Below, piece by piece: positions 54,043-62,011 of a stretch of 64,000 nt of DNA (positions are counted from its first letter, which is position 1; each line of letters begins with the position of its first letter). Both the position numbers and the translations under genes were made by a program. The stretch is from Bacillota bacterium (GTDB taxonomy: Bacteria > Bacillota_A > Clostridia > Lachnospirales > Lachnospiraceae): NCBI GenBank assembly GCA_023443625.1, contig JAEZTQ010000079.1, forward strand, positions 186,001 through 250,000, given 5' to 3'. The notes beneath the pieces were generated by a model. It made no database searches and had not been told where the DNA came from. It saw only the letters and a program-made list of their open reading frames with translations.

Positions 54043-55947
54043 ATGGCAAAGAAAGTACTGAGTATTGTAATAGGAAATGAAATTACCAAGGTTTGTGAGA
54101 TTTCCTATAAGAAAAAATATAAAAATCAAGGTATCCGTGTATATAATAGTATTTCCTTCCCCACTCCGGTGAACATAATAGAGGATGGATACATAAGGAA
54201 TAAAGAGGTATTACGGGACGAGCTGCGTGCTCAGCTTAGAAATGCCAAGATGAAATCGAAGAAGGTTATCTTTTCAATTGCCTCCAGTAAAATTGCTAAC
54301 AGGGAAGTAATTATACCATTTGTGAATGATAACCGCATAATGGATATCATACATATCGGTTCGAGTGAATATTTTCCGGTGGATATGAAGGATTATATCC
54401 TTTCTTACATCATACTGGAGAAGAAAAGATCAGACCATAAAGAGAAGGCCCTAGCTAAAAAGCAGGCAAAGACGGAGCAGGCTCTTGTGAAAAAGCAGGA
54501 GAAGCTTGATAAGAAGGAAAATAAAAAGAATAAAGGCATTAGCTCCTCAGAAATGATTAGTAAGGCACCTGTGGCACACCTTCCCTTCAACGAAGAAGGC
54601 TACTCCGTTGAAGCAGTAAAAGAAGAGATAGCACCAAATGCGAAGAAGGATAATAAGAAGGAAGATAAGATAAATAAGAAGCACATTCGGTTATCGGTAT
54701 ATGCTGCACCTGCTAATCTGATTAAGAATTATTATAATTTTGCCGATATGATGGGACTGAGTATTGTTTCTATTGATTATAGCGGTAATAGCAGTTATCA
54801 GATGCTGAAGCGTCAGACAAATGAAGGAACCAATGTGTTTATTCAGCTGAATGAACAAGACACGGTGGTCAGCATTATGCGTGACAGTGTTTTGATTTTA
54901 CAACGTACCATTGGATATGGTATTTCTACTTTGATAGAGATGGTAATGGAACAGGGCAGCCTAAAGGTTCATGATGAGAAGGAAGCGATCGAGCTGTTGC
55001 AAAGCAAGAATTTACTTGAGTTAAATGTGATAGAAGCTACTCAGCAACGTGCCTCTTCAGTTATGGATGAGGCAGCGGCAGCAAGTGAGACAGTAAGCGC
55101 AGCTGAGACAAGAAGCGCAGCACAGGAAGATTATCAGGCTAGAAGGAATATCATAGAATCCTTACAATTTTTGACCAATAGTATTTCTCGAATGCTAGAT
55201 TACTATAAAAATAATAATCGAAATGTAATAATTAAGAAGATCTACCTGACCGGCTTCGGAATTCGAATTCAGGGCATTGACCAGTTGTTTTCCGAGAAAA
55301 TCGGAATTGATAATATGAAGTTAGAAAAGCTTAATACCGTCAGAGCGAAAAAAGGAGCGAAGGATTACCGTCAAAATCCCAGTGAATTTATGTCCTGTGC
55401 CGGTTCCGTCTTAAAGCCGGTTGATTTTGTTCCGACTGAATTGGTGGTTCGAAAGCAAAGGATACAGACGGTGCTTGCATCCACCTTTTTAGTTTTATTA
55501 TGCCTCGGCGGAACAGCAGCCTTATGTTATTTTGCTTATGATGATTATCGCATTGCGAAAGAGGAGTATGACGATGTAACTAAGGAATTGACTTCTCTTC
55601 CTGATACGTCAAGCTTAAAGAAGGAGAATGAAAATGCATCCTTAAGACTTGATAACTTAACAGGGATGGAAGCGGCAATGCAGGGCAGCATTCAGATCGA
55701 GGAAGTAATTGATGAGCTTGAGAAGAATATGCTGACCAATGCAAAAATCCAGAGCATTGAATTTGCAGATTATGGTATAGTGATGAAGGTTATCGTAGCA
55801 GATAATAATTATGGGGCGAATACCTTAGTAGCGATGCTTTTGATGCAGCTGAAAGAAATTCCGTTGTTCTCAGAAGTTCAGGATTCGGATATGGCTATCT
55901 CGGAGGATGGTGAGATAAGTCTTACCATTTCCTGTACTTATAAGTAA
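54043..55947 (+). CDS. PilM-PilN fusion, pilus alignment subcomplex protein
   Basis: A protein of 634 residues. Residues 1 to about 470 are an actin-like PilM fold (LSIVIGNEITKVCEISY, SSEYFPVDMKDYILSYI, VVSIDYSGNSSYQML, IYLTGFGIRIQGIDQLFSEKIG). It is interrupted at about 126-212 by a Lys/Glu-rich, low-complexity insert. A TM helix (about 474-497) and a coiled coil plus ferredoxin-like end follow, as in PilN. In Gram-negative systems PilM (cytoplasm) binds the short cytoplasmic tail of PilN; here the two are covalently joined. Start ATG 54043 follows atggagagtaagt. The alternative, PilM with an unrelated membrane tail, is less likely because a PilO-like gene follows. Confidence 0.82.
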   Translation: MAKKVLSIVIGNEITKVCEISYKKKYKNQGIRVYNSISFPTPVNIIEDGYIRNKEVLRDELRAQLRNAKMKSKKVIFSIASSKIANREVIIPFVNDNRIMDIIHIGSSEYFPVDMKDYILSYIILEKKRSDHKEKALAKKQAKTEQALVKKQEKLDKKENKKNKGISSSEMISKAPVAHLPFNEEGYSVEAVKEEIAPNAKKDNKKEDKINKKHIRLSVYAAPANLIKNYYNFADMMGLSIVSIDYSGNSSYQMLKRQTNEGTNVFIQLNEQDTVVSIMRDSVLILQRTIGYGISTLIEMVMEQGSLKVHDEKEAIELLQSKNLLELNVIEATQQRASSVMDEAAAASETVSAAETRSAAQEDYQARRNIIESLQFLTNSISRMLDYYKNNNRNVIIKKIYLTGFGIRIQGIDQLFSEKIGIDNMKLEKLNTVRAKKGAKDYRQNPSEFMSCAGSVLKPVDFVPTELVVRKQRIQTVLASTFLVLLCLGGTAALCYFAYDDYRIAKEEYDDVTKELTSLPDTSSLKKENENASLRLDNLTGMEAAMQGSIQIEEVIDELEKNMLTNAKIQSIEFADYGIVMKVIVADNNYGANTLVAMLLMQLKEIPLFSEVQDSDMAISEDGEISLTISCTYK

Positions 55948-56014
55948 AAAGTATTCTGTTCTTAACGGAACGGTTATCTCAGGTTTTATCATAGATACTA
56001 GTGGAGGGAACCCT

Positions 56015-56908
56015 ATGAAGAGGAAAATGTCAGGAAATCTATTTAGACTGATGCTTTGTTTAATCATGGTAGCAATCTTTGCTCTGTCTTATCAATTTAT
56101 CTATTTAGAATATGTGGATAAGACAGAAGAATATAAAGAAAAGACGGATCAAACCAGGCAGTTAATCACACTGAGAAAGGATGAGTTAGCGAAGGCAGAT
56201 GAACTCAAGGCTCAGACAGAAGAGATAACAAAAGAATATAATACAATCATTGCTTCCTATCCGGTTAAAATTACAAAGGAAGATAATTTGATCTTTATTG
56301 AGAAGCTTGAGAAGGAGCTTAAAATAGATATACCCTCTGTTAACATCTATGAAAGCTCTGATTTTTATCAGACAATATTACCGGCTAGAGATGAAAACGG
56401 AAATGAGCTTGTTGTTGATCTTCCGGCTGATAAGGAAGGGAATACTGCAACAATTAAGCCGGAAGCAGCACCGTCCCAAGCAGTGATTAATGAAGCAAAT
56501 AATAGTAATGGGCTGCAGGATCAGGCAGTTGATCCTACGGAAGGTAACGCTTCAACAGGAGCTTTAAGTGAGGCGGGAGATAAGGCAGAAACTTTAAATC
56601 AACAGTTTATGGTAGCAAAGCAGAGTAGAATTGATATCAGCTTTCAGACTACAAATGATGATTTCCTAAGAGTGGTGAATTATATAAGCAATTATCCGGA
56701 GAAAACCTCAATTACAAATGCAACACTTAATTATGACAGTTCAACCGGAGAACTCCTTGCAAGTATGACAATCAATCGTTATGCACTGACCGGTACTGGT
56801 AAGAAGTATGATGAACCTGATATCGGGAAGATCAGTATCGGAACCGATAATCTCTTTGGAACTCCATCAAAGAAGAAGAAAACAGCTGAGGAAAATATTT
56901 CGGAATAA
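56015..56908 (+). CDS. PilO-like pilus assembly protein
   Basis: The 297 residues comprise a short basic start, one TM helix (about 9-28), a coiled-coil (about 30-80), and a C-terminal domain resembling PilO, interrupted by an Asn/Ala/Asp-rich low-complexity stretch at about 140-200. The domain order and place after the PilM-PilN gene support PilO; sequence similarity alone is weak. ATG 56015 is behind agtggaggg. The gene ends 34 bases before the next start. Confidence 0.75.
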   Translation: MKRKMSGNLFRLMLCLIMVAIFALSYQFIYLEYVDKTEEYKEKTDQTRQLITLRKDELAKADELKAQTEEITKEYNTIIASYPVKITKEDNLIFIEKLEKELKIDIPSVNIYESSDFYQTILPARDENGNELVVDLPADKEGNTATIKPEAAPSQAVINEANNSNGLQDQAVDPTEGNASTGALSEAGDKAETLNQQFMVAKQSRIDISFQTTNDDFLRVVNYISNYPEKTSITNATLNYDSSTGELLASMTINRYALTGTGKKYDEPDIGKISIGTDNLFGTPSKKKKTAEENISE

Positions 56909-56942
56909 GCGATGTCTAATCAGCAAAAGAAGGTTGGATGTG

Positions 56943-58262
56943 ATGAGAAAGAACAAACAATTGTATAAAGTAATACGGTTGTTAGATAATAAAGGATATT
57001 CCTTGCTGGAGCTTTTAGTCAGTATGATGATCTTAATTATTATCATGATTCCGCTGATGGGCAATTTTTTTCGTTCCATGAAGCTAAATAGGGAGGCCGA
57101 TGAGCTTCAGGAGTACAGTAATCTGGCAGCCAATAAAGTGGAAGAAGTGAAAGCCCTCAATATAACCGCTCCAACGACATTAACAGAGGTTGGGTATGCG
57201 GAGGATGGTACAGCGTACGATGTTCGAATTAAAGTAAGTGCAGAGGAATATCGATACGGAGGAAAGATAGGTCATGACACGACTCTCATGAATGATTATC
57301 AGATGCCTAAGTTAACCGAAGTAAATGATGATTTGAATGGAATGTTTTTTTCCTATGCTATTGAAAATAACACGAATGGAGAATTCATCCCCTTTCGTCA
57401 GATTGTAGAGATGCTGAAGAACAAAGCCAAAACGGAAGCAGACATTTCAGACATGAGCGTGACTGATATCTTAGGTGAACTTAATCAACCGGAGCTGCAA
57501 AGCCTTGATCAAACAGCACTGGGGGATTTTAAGGAGGCTGCAGATGCTTATGCTGATGAGCAGTTAAAAAATTCACAAGCATATGCTGATTACCTACAGC
57601 AATTGGAGGATATCAAAAATGGAAAGCTGCCACCTACAATACCAGCTATGCCTACAGTTGATGACTACTATTGTGATTTGGAGTATATTAAAGCCAGAAT
57701 AACGAAAACACTGGATATTCAGATCAATACGGATACCGTTAATAAGAATACAGTGATAAACTATCAGATTATCTATCAGTGTAATTGGCCATCAGAGTTG
57801 TCCATTATGAACCGCATTCCCTACCGAATTCAGTATAAGCCTTATACCAGTGTGATAAATCATGTCTATTTATTTTATCAGTCCTCACTTTATAGCAATA
57901 ATCATGCTGATACAATACATATTACAGATAATAAAGATGTAGTGAGTAATCCAAAGACTAATTTTTATATCATAAAGCAGGCTGGGGATGACGCCGATCC
58001 TTCGATTGTCATAAACGGCGATGTGGACAAGATTAATTTCTATACCAATCTACCTACAGATGGGCTTGATGATCGAGTTGACATCGAAGGCATAACCGAT
58101 ACAGAGGAGAGGATTAATGATGATATCATGATTACCTCGGCTCCTGAGGACCGCGTCTTTTCGATAGAGGTAACGATCTATAAATTTGCTGACGGCTCCT
58201 TGGAAGAGAAATATCTGGATAACAACAAGCTTTATACTCTAAACTCAAATATGGAGAAATAG
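56943..58262 (+). CDS. Type IV prepilin-like protein (large minor pilin)
   Basis: A protein of 439 residues. The N-terminus has the class III signal NKGYSLLELLVSMMILIIIMIPL, with Glu at mature position 5, so it is a substrate for PilD. The long remainder has no family I recognise and includes an Asp/Glu-rich, helical part (about 155-235) and a beta-rich C-terminus. ATG 56943 follows aaggttggatgt; a longer frame begins inside the preceding gene and is rejected. The size is far above ordinary minor pilins (about 150-200), suggesting a tip-located or adhesive subunit. Confidence 0.82.
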   Translation: MRKNKQLYKVIRLLDNKGYSLLELLVSMMILIIIMIPLMGNFFRSMKLNREADELQEYSNLAANKVEEVKALNITAPTTLTEVGYAEDGTAYDVRIKVSAEEYRYGGKIGHDTTLMNDYQMPKLTEVNDDLNGMFFSYAIENNTNGEFIPFRQIVEMLKNKAKTEADISDMSVTDILGELNQPELQSLDQTALGDFKEAADAYADEQLKNSQAYADYLQQLEDIKNGKLPPTIPAMPTVDDYYCDLEYIKARITKTLDIQINTDTVNKNTVINYQIIYQCNWPSELSIMNRIPYRIQYKPYTSVINHVYLFYQSSLYSNNHADTIHITDNKDVVSNPKTNFYIIKQAGDDADPSIVINGDVDKINFYTNLPTDGLDDRVDIEGITDTEERINDDIMITSAPEDRVFSIEVTIYKFADGSLEEKYLDNNKLYTLNSNMEK

Positions 58263-58291
58263 CAGGCAGAGCCAGAAAGGATGTGTACAGT

Positions 58292-60814
58292 GTGAAGCTA
58301 TGGAATAATCTTATTTCGCTAAAGCATAAGCGACATCAACAAAATCATAATGGCTCCACACTGCTCATGCTTATTATTTGTATTGCTTTTCTTGGAATCT
58401 TAGGCACTTTGATGCTGTCAGTATCTATGATTAACCTACAGATGAAGAGAGTTGAAAGTAAGAGTAAGGATAATTTTTATTACTGTGAAACAGCCCTTGA
58501 GGAAATACGGTTAGGCTTACAAGAGACAGCAGTTGAAGCGATTAAGGATGTTTATGAAGAAGTACTCAATAAGTATATTATTTATGAGGCAATGGATGAA
58601 AATGTCCGCAGTAAAACATTACAGGAAATGGTTCTCAATAATATGTTAACAGAACTAGTAGGTCATACGGATAGTATTATTGATACGGACAGAGATCATA
58701 TAGCTGATAAATTGGAGCATTATTTATCCCTCTATAAGAAGGATACTTCGCTGACAAGGGATAATTTTATAGTTACTTTGGAGGATTGTGTAAAGCAGGA
58801 TTTAGCAACAGCTTATTCGCTTTATTTAAAGGATGTTAAAGTCATATTTAAACAGGGAGACTATTCTACCGCGATCACCTCGGATCTAAGGGTTACGTTA
58901 CCAACCTTTACCTTTAAGCCGGCTACTGAAACTGTTACCTATGGAATGAATCAGCCGTTTTACGGTTATGCACTGGTAGCGGATGGGGAGATAATCTCTG
59001 ATAATAATTCCGGGGAAAATAAAATTACCGGTAATATTTATTCAGGTAAAGGAATTACAGTAAAGGATTCCTATCTTGGTTTGACGGATGCGCATAAGCT
59101 GATCCTCAACGGAAATTGTATTGCAACAAGAGGGGATATTAAGGTAAAGGATGCAGCGGAGCTTTCAATCGGTAATCTGATTAGGCCCTACGTGTGGGCA
59201 GATAATTTGAAGACGGAGACGACAGCCGATTATAGACTTGGTAGCTCAAGTTCAACGAAGCTTACGATGAATGCAATCAGTCTATTGAAGGATGATCTTT
59301 CGATAGATGGACGAAATAGTGAAGTGAAGTTATCGGGAGCTTATGTTGGATATACCGGTGGCTTCCGGGTGGAAAGCAGTGCCATGATGATTAATGGCTC
59401 TGGTTCCGGTCTGGATCTTACGGGACTCTCTTCCCTCGTACTTGCAGGTAGAGCACATATCTCTGTGGAGGACAGCAAAAGCAAAAGTCTCGATGAAAAT
59501 AATGCAACCTATAGGATTATTACAGGAGAATCTCTCGCCTTTAAAAGCAATCAAAGAGCCTATCTGGTACCGGGAGAATTCATAAAGCTAGCGAATGGCA
59601 GTACAACCCCGCCTGCAGCCATGCATAATCCTATTTTGGATAGAGACTGTGCATTAGGAGATCCTACTGTTGAGATCACGAATAATACAGAAGATCCTGA
59701 TAAGCTGAATTTCTATTCCTATTTAAATATTGAGGAACCCTATGAATTAATCAACAGATTAACGGTTACAGGTGGAACGAACTGGCTTCGATACTATTAT
59801 CTAAAATTCATGAATGGCATGCTGGCAGATAAATTTTTAGTGGATTACATGGACAAGTATTCAGAGGCGTTACAGGTTCTTGGTAACTTTACCTTAAAAG
59901 AGGTTAAATTACCAAGGAAAATGGATGGTTCTGAGGATTTAGCTAGTATTGTTAGTGTTGGCAATATTATGAAATATGCTCCCGACCCAGTAAAGCCTGA
60001 ACGAATGACAGTACAATACATAAAAGGCTTAAGCAGCAGTTATGGGAGCGATGAAGAACTTAATCAAAAATTATCAGAAAAGAAATTCAGCAGTCTCAAT
60101 CATAATGGGATATATCAGAATACAATTTTATATAATCCTGAGGCAGATAAAACAATCGGCGACCTTCAGAATATGTACTTTAATATAACGCATTATTTGG
60201 ATTATGTAGCACCTGATAAGGATTATAAGAAGCTTGCGCCAAAAGATCAGGTGGTTGCCTCGAAGCTGTTACCAAGCGGAATTGATATGATTACTTCCGG
60301 GTATATTCCAAAAAGCAGTGGATTTACCTTTTATGATTCCTTAATCAATAACCGTTGGGAAAATACAGATCCGAATACGAAATCCATAGTAGTTGTTAAC
60401 GGTGATGTTATACTCGCTCCGGATAGCTATTTTAATGGAGTATTAATGGCATCCGGAAAAATAACGATAGGGGAGAGAGCGAAGATGAATGGTATCATTA
60501 TAGCTGCAGGAGCCGGAAGCCCTTCCGGCGATGTTATCGTATCAAATGGTGCCAGAGTGTATGGCAGATTGATTGCCGGAGGAAATATTATCTTGAAGGA
60601 GGGCTGTAGTGTTGACTGTACGGGTGAGACCTCCTTTGATTTAAGTCTTTCGGTGGATGACTTTCTAAAGGATATATTTGATCAGGATGGACAGCAGCTC
60701 TGGAAGCTGTTTGAATTACCGGAGGTCTATGTCAATTCTACCTCTGAAAGTGCTACAGCGGATTTTGTTGATTTAGGTAATCTGGTATCCTATGAGAACT
60801 GGAGAAAGAATTGA
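58292..60814 (+). CDS. PilX-like protein with pilin-type N-terminus and beta-helix/bactofilin-like C-terminus
   Basis: A protein of about 840 residues. Near the N-terminus, NHNGSTLLMLIICIAFLGILGTLML is a pilin-like hydrophobic helix lacking the usual Glu5, as in PilX/GspK-type proteins. The middle (about 220-430) and the end (about 700-790) show repeated short beta-strand units with Gly/Asn turns (GNIYSGKGITVKD, GDIKVKDAAELSIGN, GVLMASGKITIGERAKMNGI, GRLIAGGNIILKEGC), resembling bactofilin or right-handed beta-helix repeats. GTG 58292 is about 11 bases after gaaagg; GTG 58283 is an alternative. Probably a minor tip component; function not proven. Confidence 0.78.
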   Translation: MKLWNNLISLKHKRHQQNHNGSTLLMLIICIAFLGILGTLMLSVSMINLQMKRVESKSKDNFYYCETALEEIRLGLQETAVEAIKDVYEEVLNKYIIYEAMDENVRSKTLQEMVLNNMLTELVGHTDSIIDTDRDHIADKLEHYLSLYKKDTSLTRDNFIVTLEDCVKQDLATAYSLYLKDVKVIFKQGDYSTAITSDLRVTLPTFTFKPATETVTYGMNQPFYGYALVADGEIISDNNSGENKITGNIYSGKGITVKDSYLGLTDAHKLILNGNCIATRGDIKVKDAAELSIGNLIRPYVWADNLKTETTADYRLGSSSSTKLTMNAISLLKDDLSIDGRNSEVKLSGAYVGYTGGFRVESSAMMINGSGSGLDLTGLSSLVLAGRAHISVEDSKSKSLDENNATYRIITGESLAFKSNQRAYLVPGEFIKLANGSTTPPAAMHNPILDRDCALGDPTVEITNNTEDPDKLNFYSYLNIEEPYELINRLTVTGGTNWLRYYYLKFMNGMLADKFLVDYMDKYSEALQVLGNFTLKEVKLPRKMDGSEDLASIVSVGNIMKYAPDPVKPERMTVQYIKGLSSSYGSDEELNQKLSEKKFSSLNHNGIYQNTILYNPEADKTIGDLQNMYFNITHYLDYVAPDKDYKKLAPKDQVVASKLLPSGIDMITSGYIPKSSGFTFYDSLINNRWENTDPNTKSIVVVNGDVILAPDSYFNGVLMASGKITIGERAKMNGIIIAAGAGSPSGDVIVSNGARVYGRLIAGGNIILKEGCSVDCTGETSFDLSLSVDDFLKDIFDQDGQQLWKLFELPEVYVNSTSESATADFVDLGNLVSYENWRKN

Positions 60815-60882
60815 TAAGTAATTATATTAATAAAAGCTTTTATACGCCAATTTATAAGCAAACAGAGGGGTGATTCATTCAT

Positions 60883-61404
60883 TTGAGAAAGGATAATCAG
60901 GGAGTAACACTAATTGAATTAATTGTAGTAATCATCATCCTTGGTATAGTAGCCGGAGGAGCCTTCCTAGGTATTCGTAGTATTGATTCCGGTAATGTAC
61001 AAAGCTCAGCGAAAAGAATGAATGCCCTACTAGATTATGTCCGTGTTCAGAATATGAGTAAGGACAAGACCTATTATCTGTTGCTTGAAGAGGTAAGTGG
61101 GGATTATTTTGCAAGGGTGCAATACCCGGAAGACAGCAGCATGGTAGAGGTCTTATCTGAGAGATTAAAGCTTAAAAATGGTACTATAACGTTCTATACT
61201 GAGACGTCGACTGGGGCTGAGACTGAAAAAACTATCGATTCAGATGTTACCCCTGCTGTTACGATGCAGTTGAGCTTTCGTAAGGAATCCGGTGCTCTTG
61301 AAGCAGGAAGTGATGGATATGTAAGACGTATTGTAGTAAGTAGTGCGGGACGAACCTATACCATCTACTTGGTAAAAGCAACAGGAAAGCATTATATAGA
61401 ATGA
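60883..61404 (+). CDS. Type IV prepilin-like protein (GspH/FimT type)
   Basis: The 173 residues begin with a clean prepilin signal, NQGVTLIELIVVIIILGIVAGGAF, with Glu5, followed by SAKRMNALLDYVRVQNMS, the pattern of GspH/FimT minor pilins, and a beta-rich C-terminus. The start is TTG 60883 behind agaggggtgattc. It is 9 bases from the frame of the next pilin-like gene, so both are co-translated parts of a minor pilin set. Confidence 0.85.
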   Translation: MRKDNQGVTLIELIVVIIILGIVAGGAFLGIRSIDSGNVQSSAKRMNALLDYVRVQNMSKDKTYYLLLEEVSGDYFARVQYPEDSSMVEVLSERLKLKNGTITFYTETSTGAETEKTIDSDVTPAVTMQLSFRKESGALEAGSDGYVRRIVVSSAGRTYTIYLVKATGKHYIE

Positions 61405-61425
61405 TCTGGTGAGGTGAACTTTAAG

Positions 61426-61980
61426 ATGCAAGTAAAGCTAGACCATAAAGGAATGTCATTAATAGAGCTTATCATCTCAATGACCATTGCAGTCATCGTT
61501 GTAGTAATGATTATTACTTTTATAAGTGGAGCTTCCCGTGCCTTCAGACGAACGAACGATGAGGTTAATCTTCAGTTTGAAGCGCAGACTGCCGGTAATC
61601 AGTTAGCCAAGCTTATAATGGAAGCCAAGAAGGTGAGTGACATTATAACAGTTACGGCTGAGGAAGACTATAGATATGTCATAGAAAGCCTTGATTTGGC
61701 TGAGTATTCGGATTATATGATTATATTTCGTAAGAAAATTAATAAAATTTATATAATAGAGCTCGAAGAGGACCAGACGCCAGAATCAATTGAATTTGAC
61801 GAGGAGAGCTTTGATAAGGAGTATTTACTTGCGGAATACGTAACGGATTTTCGTATACAGCCGGTAGCTGTCATAAGTCCTGCAATCTGTATGGTGAATA
61901 TTGAAATCAAATTGGGACTTGGAGACGATACCTTTGAGATTGAGAGAAAAGTAAAATTGCGAAATTATAAAAGAACATAG
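61426..61980 (+). CDS. Type IV prepilin-like protein (GspJ/PilW type)
   Basis: A protein of 184 residues with the prepilin signal HKGMSLIELIISMTIAVIVVVMI (Glu5), followed by FRRTNDEVNLQFEAQTAGNQLAKLIMEAK, typical of GspJ/PilW minor pilins. ATG 61426 is about 10 bases behind gaggtg; GTG 61414 would begin inside that site. With the preceding proteins it completes a set (GspH-, GspI-, GspJ-, GspK-like) that in type II secretion and pili forms the initiating tip complex. Confidence 0.84.
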   Translation: MQVKLDHKGMSLIELIISMTIAVIVVVMIITFISGASRAFRRTNDEVNLQFEAQTAGNQLAKLIMEAKKVSDIITVTAEEDYRYVIESLDLAEYSDYMIIFRKKINKIYIIELEEDQTPESIEFDEESFDKEYLLAEYVTDFRIQPVAVISPAICMVNIEIKLGLGDDTFEIERKVKLRNYKRT

Positions 61981-62011
61981 GAAATAAACTGATATAGGAG
62001 GAGGTGCTGTC

